Assembly (NCBI RefSeq): GCF_001625195.1
Contig: NC_054391.1
Span: 2,303,626 to 2,357,109 of the forward strand
Direction: 5' to 3'
Source: Drechmeria coniospora
Lineage: Eukaryota > Ascomycota > Sordariomycetes > Hypocreales > Ophiocordycipitaceae
Length of the DNA stretch: 53,484 nt
Part shown: positions 42,361-53,484 of the stretch, one piece after another
Layout of the letters: each line of letters opens with the position of its first letter
Position numbering within the stretch: the stretch's first letter is position 1
Notes under the pieces: model-generated
The model's database searches: none
Told to the model about the DNA's origin: nothing
The model's input: only the letters and a program-made list of their open reading frames with translations
Made by a program: the position numbers and the translations under genes

Positions 42361-45300
42361 CTTGGAATTAGCTTATATTTACTAACTCTTTTAGGCGTAG
42401 GTAGTAGCGCTTATAGCTGTAGATTGTAACGACCTAGTTATAGTCTATAACTATATTTATTGCCTTTGCTCCTAGAGGGCGGAAGCGTTCCTAGAGGTAG
42501 GTAATATATTGCTTTAGGGCGCTAATAGTAGTAATAATAATAATAATAGTAAGTGCTTATTTCTTCTTTTGCTTAAGGGATAGTACTAACTTACTGTTTC
42601 TGCCTAATACCTAAGTAAGTCCTTTAATTTGTCCGAGGAGTAGTACCGGAGGGAGTACTATTTTACTAGTACTAAGTATATAAATAAAGTATATATTAAG
42701 TTAGGAGGAAGTCTTTGTATTATCTTTTGCTAATACGCTTGTTAGGCTAATTAGGCTACTTATTGCTTTATAATAGACTTATATTACGAGATGCTTGCTA
42801 AGTAATTACCCCCTTTGCTTTTTGGATTAGTATATATTTCTATTATATTATAGGGATTGTCCCTTAGGAGTTAGTTAATATTCTCCTTTTTTAGGCTACT
42901 ACCGACCTAGCCGCTTAGAAGGTAATATAGTATTTTGGTCTTTTGGCTAAGGACGTTAGGTATTTATCTTAGTAGATAGCTCTTGCAATATATAAGCGTA
43001 AGGTAACTACTGTATTACTAAATAAGGATTTAAATAATAAGGTTACCTAAGTAATTTTATTATTCTATTCTATTTTTAGTAATACTAATAGTTACTTTAT
43101 TTTTGTCCTATAAGAGTAACCCTATTATTAATAATAGGTTTATATATTTCCTTATGTTTTAATTTCCTTTTCCCTTTATTTTATTATTTTTATTTTTAAC
43201 TTAGTATAAATAGTAATAGCTTTAGGTCTATAGGTAGTTTAGGGGTTTTTATTAGTATATCTTTTCCTTCTCTTACCCTAATACTCTTTTTATCCTTAAA
43301 CCGTCCTATAGTTTTCCTACTCCCCCTTTGTATAAGTAGCGACTTATTATTAGGTTAATTAGTTCGGTTAGGAATTAGTATAGAATCGGTAGGTTATTGG
43401 TAGGGTAACTATATTTATACCCTATATTTATTGCTATACCCTTTTGTTTAGTTTTTTGTATAATTCCTTTCCTAGGCCTTTTCGTTAGAGGTAGGTTACT
43501 ACTACTTTTAGTATATTCTCTATATCCTTTTTGTATACTTACTAATTGTATTTTATTAGATAGCCCTTTTATTTTATAAAATATAGTTAGGCTCCTCCTA
43601 ATTACTAGTAGTTATATATTTCTTTAACTTTTTATTTACCCTTCTTATCTAATAGGTCTAAAAGTAATATATTGTTTGTATTGTTCCCTTCTTAGTCCTA
43701 CTCCTTCTAAGGTTTTAGTAAGTTAATATAGAATATATTGTATAGGTATATATATTTATTAGGGAGTACTAAGCGGTATGCCTATTAGTTGATTTTTTCT
43801 AAAATCCAAAAGGGCCTAATATACTTTAGTATTAGTTTCTGTTTCTCCCCTTTAAGGTTAATATTCTATATAGATAGTAGTACTAGGTTGCCTATATTAA
43901 GGGATAGAGGATTATACCTATAGTTATAGTACTTTACCTATAACTTTATAGCTTTTTTCTAATACTCCTTTAGTTATTCCCTAATTTCTATTAGTTTTAC
44001 TACTTTTGCCTTTGCTTTTAGGACTACTGCTATAAGCCTGCTATCCTCCTCTTTAGTATAGAACTATAGGTAGTAACCTAGTAGCGCTTGGTTTAGGGAG
44101 TAACCTATAGTTATATTAACTGTATTGTTATAGGTAAATTAGGCTACTTATAGTAGGTTGGCTTAGTTGGATTAGTCCTAACTAATAAAGTATTATAGGT
44201 AGTACTTTAGTACCTAGTTTATTCTTTTGGTCTACCTATCGGTTTATAGGTAAAATACTATTAATAGCCTTTTAGTTATTTAGGAGTAGTAGTATAGTTC
44301 TAACTAGAATTAGCTTATAAATATTAGCCCTCTATTACTTACTACTCCCTTAGGTATACTAAAATAGAGCTTTATTTTGTAATAGAATAGCTATACTAGC
44401 TTAGCTATATTAACTATAGTTTAGTATAGGAGGAATATAGAATACTTAGTTATTCTGTTTACTATTACTAAAATTGTATTTACCTCCTTCCCCTTAAATT
44501 AAGTAGTAGGTAGTCCTATAATAAAGTTTATTATTACTTTAGCCTAGGGTCTATTAGGAATTAGTAGTAACTGTAACTCTCTATAAGGGTAATACCTCCT
44601 TAAGGATACCCCTTAGTAGACTAGGTATATTTATATCTAGCGTTTTATATTTACTAATAAGCCCTTTTAATAAACTACTCTCTATAGTAATTATATTATC
44701 CTTTCGACTTTAAAGTAGTCTATAAGAGGATTATTATAGTATAGCTATAGAAGCTCCTAGTATACTGTAGCCTTATTTAGGATATAAATGCGTTTTTAGA
44801 AATATAGTATCCCTCTTATATTTACCGACTAGTCCTTATTAGGTATACTATTTTAGCTATAAATCTTTATACCTTATAGCCTTTTTGTCTTTAGGTCTTT
44901 GCTCTAAATCTTATAAAGGTAGTTCTTTAGTAACTTAGGGGTAGTATTATATACTATTCCTTCCTTTAGGTTCTCCTTAGCGGACTATTAGGTAATAGGC
45001 TATTTATAACTAGCCTATTCCCTAGCCTATTGGGCTATTTAGGAGGGGTTTAGTACCTCTTTAGGTTTACCTTTACCTTAATAAGGTCGGCCTTCTTCGG
45101 CTTATAAGGACGTCTTGTTACCCTTATTCCTACTTAGAGCTTAGGACTTATTATTCTATAAAGGTATCTTACTATACTCCTATATATATATATTTCCTTC
45201 CCCTACTATACCTATAAGCCGCTTTTATAGCAGTACTAGTAGGTAGGTATTACTTAGGGTCTCGCCCTTATAGGTAGTTCTTCTTAAGGGCCTATTTACT

Positions 45301-45949
45301 AGGTTAGATTTCCTTGTTCTGTATTTAATAACGAAATCGAAAGCCGCTAGGTTTATATACTAGTGTACTTAGTGCTTAATTAACCTTAGCCTATTTATAA
45401 AACTCTATAGGTTATAGTAATTTAATAATACCTTTACTAGAATTATTACCCCCTTTGTATATTATTGCTAGTATCTAAACGACTTAATAATAGTAAATAT
45501 TTTATAGTCCGGTATCCTATAGTTCCGTTCTATATCCGAGAATTTCCTTAACTAAAATACTACTAGGTACTAATGCCCTTAGTTATTTAGTTAGGATAGG
45601 ATACCTACTATTATAAAACTTAATATATTTATTTTAATTTTAATAGGTCTTATTAGGTTAAAATAGTATAATAGCGGAGCCTTTCCGAATATATCTTTTA
45701 GCTCTTAGAAGGCTACTAGTTCCTTTTTATTTAAGTAGACTTTTCTTAGCTTTTTTTTATTCTTACTTCCTTTAAGGAGTATATATAGGGGTACTATAAT
45801 TCCTAAATAGTTCTTAATAAATCTTTTGTAGAAGTTATAGAACCTAAGAAATACTTAGATATTATAGAATAAGGTAGGCTCTTCCTATTAGGTTATAGCC
45901 TATACCTTAGTTAGGTCTATTACTATTCTATCTTTAGATAGGATAAATC

Positions 45950-46480
45950 CTAGGAATTTAACTAATTCTTAGTAAAATCTATACTTATCTGGATTTATAT
46001 ATAACTTAGCTAACTGTAACTGTATTAGGATTTCCTTAAGATATTTAGTATATTCCTAGTAATTTTTTAAGAAGATTAGGATATTATCTAGGTATATAAT
46101 ATAGATTATATCTATATACCCTTAGAGTACTTAGTAGATATAGTATTAAAAGGTAGCCGGTATATTAGTTAGCCCGAACGGTATTACTAAGTATTTAAAA
46201 TACCTATAGTATATTCTAAATACTATTTTCTATTTATTGCCCTTCTTAATCTAGATTTAATAGTAAGCATCCTTAATATTAATTTTAAAGAATACTATAG
46301 GTCCTTAGTATTAATTTATAATTTTAAATATTAGTAGGAGGGCGTATTAATTCTTTACTAAGACCTTATTAAGTCCTTAGTAATCTATATATAATTAAAG
46401 TATACCGTTCTTTTTTAATACAAATAGAATAGGTAATTCTATAGGTAACTTTAAAGGGCGGATCCTATTAGCTTATAGAT
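45950..46480 (-). pseudogene. Reverse transcriptase relic of the 7.6-kb Gypsy
   Basis: Reading the minus strand: VLFVLKKNG, a decayed GLN block, KGNK.KIVFRI.Y, FKYLVIPFGLTNIPATF (about 46160-46215), then YLDNILIF (46071-46094, second Asp changed to Asn). Confidence 0.85.
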
Positions 46481-48376
46481 TCTCGTTTAGGTATTCTTTA
46501 AGCTCCTTTAGCTTTATTTAAGAGAGTAAGTAGATTAGTCTATATAGTAGTAATGTATTTAGTTAGAGGTCGATTATATAATCTATTTATTTATATACTA
46601 GTAGGATCTTTGCGCTATTTATATTTAGAATATCCTTAAACTTTTTTAGTTCCTATAGGATCCCTTAGGGCTATTCCTAATAGCTCCCTAGTAGCTTAAT
46701 AGGACTACTTTTTGTTCCTATTACTATAAAGATCTTTGCCTTATTCCTATATTTAACTTAAAACTTTTCGGGTATTAGTAGCTATACTTTTAACTAGTCC
46801 TACTAGAACTACTAACGCGCTCCTATAGGGTCTAGGTAGATCCTTAGGTCGGCTAATATTAGTATCCCTAGTATAACCCGTATCCGGTCTAGAGTTAGTC
46901 CTATATTAACTTTAATATAGTAGTAGGTAAACTCCCTTTCTCCCCTTCTACTATTTATTATACGTATAGGTACTTCCTATATTCTGTAACTAGTAACTTA
47001 AAGACCCCCTATAGCCTAGAGGCTGCTTTTGTTTATTAAGACTTAGCGAAGTCTATACTACCTTACTGTTTGTATATTAATAAGGTCTATACTAGTATAG
47101 CTATTTAGTCCCGTTTTAACCTTTTGGGTAGTTCGTCCTAAAATTATTATATTAGCTATAAACTAGGGTTATGCCCTATATTCCGCGTTACTAACTAAAG
47201 TAAGGGTAGCTACCTTAGTTATTAAAAGTTTCCCTATTTCTAGGGTTTTAGGCATTCTCTTACTTAGTAGCCTTCCTTTTAGTAGTTAAAATAGTAGTTA
47301 TTCCTACTCTACCTTAGTAGTAGTAGGCCTTTATTACTATAGGCCCTTTCTAAGCCTAGGGTTATAGATTTTTAAAAGGATTCCCTACTATTATACTAGG
47401 GTTAGTATACTTTATTTCCCTAGTAACTTTCCTTTAATAATTTAGGTTCTCCCTTTTTCTTATATTAGTTCTCCTTTTTAGTTAGTTTTCGGTAGAATCC
47501 TAAAGTTATTAGGCTAATTGGACTATCTCTTCCTATATATACCCTTTAATATTCTTATATAGATTAATTTAGCTTTATAACTTTAGTAGTAACTTACTAA
47601 AGTAGGAGAAGGCCTAGTTAGGCTTTAGTACTCTACCGAAGTAGTTTTCGATTAAGTCTAGGTAAATACTAAACTCTATTAGGGATTAGCCTTCTTATTG
47701 TATTGCTTTTTATCGTTATACTATTAAGTAGGCTTAATAGTTAACCGAATCTCTTAGTAGGGTAAGCGTTTATTCTTAGAAATAATCCTAATCGTTTTTG
47801 GCTATAGTTCGTTAGTCTTTCGGTAGTTCGTTTAGGTACCTTTCCTAGCGTACTTGGCCCTAGGCCTATATATAGTTAAGGGCTAGTAGGATTTTCTAGT
47901 AGTCCTTCTTAAACTTCCGCCTTACTCTATTAAAGGTATAGTTTAGGTTAAGAAGCTACTCTTACCTTTTTTGCAAAGTTATAGGTTACCTAAGTTCTAG
48001 TATGTTTTTTGCCTTAACTTTCCAGCCGCTCTCTAAGGAGGTATCTAACTCTCTTTAGGTTTATTTCTCTACCTTCTCTAATTAATAGCTAGTACCTATC
48101 CCTAGGTAAGTATAAATTTCTTTTTCCTTTTCCTTTAGCCTCTTTAACTCTTATAGCTAAGCTAGCTGTTCTTATACTATAGCTAGCGTTTCTAGAATAA
48201 AGGGTTCCCTTTAGGTACTCCTTAGTATTATTTTAAGGGAACTTAGTATACTTAGTACGGAGGATACTTTTAGTATTATATTTATCTTACCCCCTAGTAG
48301 GAGGTATAGTATCTCTCTTATACTGTATATAGTAGGCACTATCTTACTTAAGTAACTATAATAAAAGCTTTAGAAT

Positions 48377-48596
48377 TATAACGCACAGATCGGTTAACGA
48401 TAGTTAGGTAAGTAAGTAAGCCTTCTTTTAGAAATTAAGTAGTATTTAAGACTAAAGCTTAGCCCTTCTCGAGTTTTCGGGCTTACGTTCCTTTTATAGC
48501 TAGGGCGTACCCTAAGCTATCCTACCTTCCTATCTACTCGGGCTTTACCCGTACGCCCCTGTCTACTTGGGCTTTACCCGTACGCCTAGCCTTACA
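48377..48596 (-). mobile_element. 5' LTR of the 7.6-kb Gypsy element
   Basis: TATAACGCACAGATCGG ... GTACGCCTAGCCTTACA, keeping the CA end; followed by the GCTAA duplication. Confidence 0.92.
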
Positions 48597-48915
48597 GCTA
48601 AGGTTCTATTATAGCCCTATTATATTACCTCTTTATTCTATTTATAGGTAGTTGCTTTTGTTTTGTTTATAGGTAGTTACTAAGTATATATATTAATACT
48701 TCTATAGCTAAGGTTTTATTACAGCCCTATTATATTGCCCCTTTATATTTTTTATATATTTATTATAAGTAAGTTGTATATTTCCTCTTTCTTCCTTTAT
48801 AATTACTACTTCCTTTAATACTATTATTATAATTTCTTACTTCCTTTTACTCTTTTGCCTTCCTTACTATACGTATTATACTAGGGTTCCTACTACTGCT
48901 TATTACTAACTATTT

Positions 48916-50005
48916 ATATTAGTTAATTACTTACTTTTCTATTACTATACTACTATATTTACTGCTATTAATACTCCTCCTCCCCCTCTTAATAATAATA
49001 ATAGCCTTAGTTATAGTTATACTTTGGATAAGGCGTTAACTATTTGGTCGATAGGCGGCTTTACTATTTAAGGAAACTCCTTAGATAAGGAGTATAACGT
49101 CCCTACTGCTAAGGCTTAAATATACTTACCCTATATTAAATATTTAGTCCGTATTAGTACTACCTACTGTAAATATAGTAGTAGTAATAGCTATACTACT
49201 TACGCTTTGGCTTAATATAGTATAAATAGATTCTATACCTATTAATACTATATTTATACCTTTACTATATTATTTGTAAGCTTATTCTTACTGCCGCTAA
49301 AGGTAATTATATTATTTCGGCTGCCTGTACTAAGATAGCTAAATTGCCTGGCTGTTATATTTGCCTTTCTACCCTATTTTACTAGCTTAGTAATACTTTA
49401 GTATAAGCTCTATAATACTATTAGGATAACTCTTACTAATATTGTCCTATTACTCCTCTTACCCCTACTAGTAGTACTACCTATAGTACTACTATTATAG
49501 TACTACCCTTAACTTCCGGTAATCCTATAAGTGCCCTAGTACTAGCCTTATAGGCCCTAATGCTATTATATAGTAGTAGTATATAGTAGTAGTAGCTATA
49601 GATACTAGTATACGTTTTGCTAGTACTATATAAGGCCTGCGTAACTATTAGGGTGCATAGGACGCCCGGCTTAATAGCTTTAAGCTAGTATAATAATAGT
49701 AGTTAGGCCTTATAGCTGCAATCTATAAGGAGCTAGTTACTACTTACTATACCTATAAGGCGGATGCGCCTTATTGCTTTACCCCTCCTATTAGGGACTA
49801 TAGTCCTCCTTCTCCCCTATTATACTATTACTAACTGCTTTAGCCTATTTTATCTTACTATTACCTTACCCTTTACTACCCTTAGTAGAAATTGTACCTA
49901 TTGTATTTATTTATAAACGGCCTTCTAGCGCTAGCTCTATCCCTTTACTTTTTGTCCTTAGTTAAGGATAACTTAAGTAAGTTACTACCTCCCCCCGGCC
50001 GTTAA
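48916..50005 (+). pseudogene. Antisense open frame of the minus-strand chromovirus copy
   Basis: Homologue of the frame at 25179-26273: NTPPPPLNNNNS at 48970, then LDKALTIWSIGGFTI, DKEYNVPTAKA, YLPYIKYLVR and, further on, AAKGNYIISAACTKIAKLPG. More transitions have accumulated, and the frame shows more TAG/TAA. Confidence 0.4.
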
Positions 50006-52499
50006 GGGCCTAATGCTTATGCATTACGGTACTAAAACTTTATCTACTTATAGCGCCCTAATTAGGCTAGGAATTCTTTAGGGCCGACTTAAGTCCTTTG
50101 TTTTAAGATATTCCGGTTTAAAATAGAAAAGTTATTTATACCCCTTTTGGACTAATTAAATATAAGCTATACTAATACTATTGTTATAAGGAGACTAGTT
50201 TATTATAAGTAAGTATACTACCTTATTTTTGCTTATAGTCTATTAGTACTTTAGTTTCCTATAGATTTTCTAGTAGTTCCTATATAGGTTAGTTATATTT
50301 AGCTTATTTAACTAGAACGTTATAGTACTTACCCTTACCCTCTTGTATTCTTTACGTTAAGATTTCCTCTATAATATACTCTTCCTATAGTATACTATTC
50401 TTATCATTTACTAAGAGTAGCTTAGCTTTATATTTATTAAGGCTTAACTAGGTAGTAGATCCGTTATAGCTTACTCTATTAGGTTTACGTAAAAGGTAGG
50501 GTATATACCTTAGGGGATATTTAGTATAATAATTAGGGATTAGTACGGCTATAACTATATACTTAGCTATTACTTAGTTTAGCTTTTAAATAGGTATAAA
50601 GACTTTATATAGTATAGACTTAGTTATACCTTATCCCCTACTTAAAAATACTCTATTAGGTACTAGTAGGAGTTTAATTCCTCCTCTAAGTATTACTATA
50701 TAAATATAATTACTATTTAGGCTAGTTTAGTACCTTTATATAGGTACTATATAAATACTACTACTTACCCTTTACCTATAGTTATACTTAGGGTAGGAGC
50801 TTTTACCTATTGCATTACGTTAACTTTATATCCTAATAAGAGACTATTTAGGCTTATACTAGTAATAGAGGAGTCCTTACTATTTAGTACTAGTTAGTAT
50901 ACCGCTAGATAGTTCGGTTAGTTAAATTAGTTAAATACTATAAAGGTATAGGATTACTTAAACTTTTTAGTTTACTTATTTTATACCCCTATCTAACTAT
51001 AGGTAATATACTATAGATAGCTACTATTTAATCCTAATAATATAGTATAATATTGCCTAGAACTAGCTAACTTAGTCTAATCCTTAGTTAGATATAATAT
51101 ATTCCGGAAACCTACGGAAATACTACTAGTACTCCTTAAACTATTCGGTATATACTTCTACTGTTATAGATATTATAGCTTTTAGCTATATATACTTAAA
51201 TAGTCTATCTATAAGTACTATTATATATTATAGTACTTATTTATTTTGTATAGGTAGCTTTATTATAAAGTCTATAGAGATCTATTTTTAATATTTATTT
51301 AGTAGCTCTATTTACTATAGTAGGCCCTAGCGGTACTACCTATTCTTATAGCTATAGTAGTAGTAGTAGTTTTATATAAATTACCCTACTACTACTAATA
51401 TATAATCCTAGTAGTAATTCCTCTTTAGTACTATAAATATAGTATTCCGTCCTAGGTACCCTAAGATAGGGGAGTTATAGACTTAGTAAATAATATATAT
51501 AGTTAGTAGTTCCTATAATAGTAGCTATAGGCGCCCTTAGAACTATAGCGTACTATATATATTAATAGTACAATTAGCTACCTATTTTTATATATTTACT
51601 TTATCTAGGAACTTATAGTTTCCGTAACGTATAGTATTTAGGTATACTATATATATTTAGTCCTTAATAACTACTTAGTCCTATAGCTCCTGTAAGCTAG
51701 TATTATAGAATAGCTATAATCTTAGTAGTAGGTTGCTAGGCGGTTACTCTATAGGTATACTATAGGTACTTAGTAAACTTCCAAAACTGCTAATTAATAT
51801 AGGTTGTAATACTTATATAGGTTAAGGTTAGTACTCTACGTCCTACTGCCTATATAATAGTATATCTAGCCGTTGCGCTTAAGATCTAGGCCTATACTAT
51901 AAGTAAAAGTTAAACTATAAGAGCTTTTTAGCTTACTATACTTAGTACTCTAAGATTTCCTATAGTTAGGTAAAGTATTTTAGGTTCTTATAGTTAGTTA
52001 GGACTATAAATAGTACGGATACCCCTTATAGGTTTGCTTACTATACCTTAAGGTAGTATACTACTGCTAAGAGCTTCTTATTATAAATTATATAATTATA
52101 CTCTATAGCTATTAATTTTACTAAATAGTATATAACTAAGTATAGGATACCTTTTTTATTTACCTATAATAGGTATCCTCCTAAAGCTATACTAAAATAA
52201 TCTACCTCTATAAATATTAGTCTCTCTATATCTTAATATACTAGGATTAGGTATAATATAAATAGTTACTTTAGTTCTTTAAATACATTATCCTTATTAG
52301 TAGTTTAGCGGAACGGCTACCCCTTATAAGTAAGCTAGAATAGGGGTACTATTAATTCTATAAACTAAGGAATAAATTCCTAGTAGAAGTTAGTAAACCC
52401 TAGGAAACTATATACTCCTTAGATAGTCCTTAGTACCTTTTAGTTATAGATAGTAGCTATTTTTACTAGGTTAGTCTGGATTTTTACTCCTACCTAAAC

Positions 52500-53200
52500 A
52501 ATATAGCCTAAATACTTAACTTCCTTAACTGCAAAGGTATACTTATTTAGGTCTAAGTATAGACCTACTTTACGTAGGTATTAAAGTACTCCTTTTACCT
52601 TCCGAATATAGTCCGCCTTAGAGCCGCTTATATATACTAAGATATTATCCAGAAAGGCTATTATAAAGTTACCTAAATTAGTTCTAAGTACCCTATTAAT
52701 ATAATACTAAAATATTATAGGAGTACCTATAAGTCTAAATAGGTAGACTAGCTATTTAAATAAGCTAAAGTAGGTATAAAATACTATAAGGTACTTACTG
52801 TTAGGTACAATATAGATTTTATAGAAGGCTGCTTATACGTTAAGTTTTATAAACTAGCGGGATCCTAATAGGGAGTATAACGTTTCCTTTATTAGTAGTA
52901 GGGGATATCTATCCTATATTATAATCTTATTTAGTATATAGTAATCTATATAAAAGTACTACTCTTCCCTTAGTTTTTTAGTTAGGAGGATTAATACTAT
53001 TACTACTAAGGAGCTAGTATATATTTACCCTTTATCTAATAATTTAGTAATCTATTATTATACCTTTAATAACTAGTCCTATAGTATATTATATAATAGT
53101 CCTTATAGTAGCTCTAGGGGTTCCCTATTGGGCTTAGTTTATAGCTTAATATAGTAGTCCCTTAGTCCTTAGTATAAGGGAAGGCTAGAGGCCTACGCCT
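52500..53200 (-). pseudogene. Reverse transcriptase relic of the minus-strand chromovirus
   Basis: Reverse complement parallels 22180-22760, with the catalytic box FLDN at 52655-52644. Confidence 0.8.
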
Positions 53201-53273
53201 TATTAAATAAGTTAGTAAACTCCTTTAGGTAGGTAGGTAGGTATCCCTCTATTTTACTAGGCTTAGTACTTAG

Positions 53274-53484
53274 TGTTAAAATTACTGGTATTTATACTAG
53301 TAAGACTACCCAAATAGGATACTATCCTATGTATTGCCATTTGCAACACCGGGCAGCAGTACTACTGTTTGCCCATATACTACCACTGTACTGCACGTAC
53401 AGGTAGTATATCGAGTTGACGAATTGCACTTGCTATGCAAATTCTCCTCGCTCCGACTTGGTACAATTGATGGCAGTACTACTG
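53274..53484 (+). mobile_element. LTR1 Copia LTR, truncated by the window edge
   Basis: TGTTAAAATTACTGGTATTT at 53274 and on to the last base matches the first 211 bp of the LTR at 31871 with very few changes. It interrupts the minus-strand chromovirus within its protease/gag side. CA/TG are preserved, so it is a young insertion; whether a full Copia follows is outside the window. Confidence 0.9.

Larger units (their letters stand above)
40971..48596 (-). mobile_element. Full-length minus-strand Gypsy element, 7626 bp
   Basis: Two LTRs of exactly 220 bp (40971-41190 and 48377-48596) and TSD GCTAA (40966-40970, 48597-48601) show an insertion into the tail of the LTR2 chromovirus. The reversed polypurine tract (TATCCCCCCTCC) next to the left LTR gives minus orientation. 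The reverse transcriptase is on the minus strand (about 45950-46480, YLDNILIF at 46071-46094), RNase H at about 45300-45900, integrase region at about 43300-45000, and gag at about 46900-48350. Stops are mostly TAG/TAA. Confidence 0.9.
40641..53273 (-). mobile_element. Minus-strand copy of the LTR2 chromovirus, split by another Gypsy and cut by a Copia LTR
   Basis: The 3' LTR is at 40641-40841 (201 bp), next to a reversed polypurine tract. Tail sequence reaches 40970, is interrupted by a 7.6-kb element, and resumes at 48597. It then runs in reverse order through post-pol region, chromodomain, integrase, RNase H and reverse transcriptase (catalytic box 52644-52655) to the protease side at 53273. 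A Copia LTR starts there and the 5' end is outside the window. It is more heavily RIP-altered than 19897-26921. Confidence 0.88.

Overview
The window looks like a chromosome segment of a filamentous ascomycete (Pezizomycotina). The evidence is short GT-AG introns with CTAAC-like branch sites, a recognisable Sla1 endocytic adaptor, a TLC-domain membrane protein, and long AT-rich blocks of retrotransposon relics whose decay is dominated by C:G to T:A transitions at CpA/TpG. That decay is the signature of repeat-induced point mutation (RIP). Species cannot be named from this sequence.

Layout. 1-2240: end of a nearly undamaged Copia element (reverse transcriptase/RNase H tail, polypurine tract, 3' LTR) sitting in an older Copia LTR, plus two small solo Gypsy-type LTRs. 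2241-8344: a gene island of ordinary composition with two convergent genes, a TLC-domain protein (+) and sla1 (-, four exons, the last only 26 nt). 8345-53484: about 45 kb with no host gene that I can support, built of nested LTR retrotransposons. Many insertion ends can be fixed to the base by 5-bp target-site duplications (TSDs).

The main elements are: (a) Gypsy chromovirus relics at 10255-17926; (b) a full-length 7025-bp chromovirus at 19897-26921, inserted (TSD GCCTT) in the reverse transcriptase of another Gypsy relic (19585-19896 + 26922-about 29548); (c) a full-length Copia element at 30258-38521 (915-bp LTRs, TSD AATAC) carrying a later 935-bp solo LTR (TSD GTTAC); (d) a minus-strand copy of chromovirus (b) at 40641-53273, split by a 7.6-kb minus-strand Gypsy element at 40971-48596 (220-bp LTRs, TSD GCTAA); and (e) a fresh Copia LTR entering at 53274. 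A degenerate AGTACC-type satellite lies around (c). Four LTR families recur and are labelled here LTR1 (Copia, about 915-936 bp), LTR2 (201 bp), LTR3 (about 171-176 bp) and LTR4 (about 190 bp). A fifth, LTR-A (620-743 bp), belongs to the Copia element at the left edge.

Points most worth a second look: a long antisense reading frame between pol and the 3' LTR in two different chromovirus families; a Copia primer-binding site matching the anticodon arm of initiator tRNA-Met; a row of AGT-ACT-ACT hairpins in the Copia LTR; and a 45-bp palindrome-bearing tandem repeat inside Copia pol.
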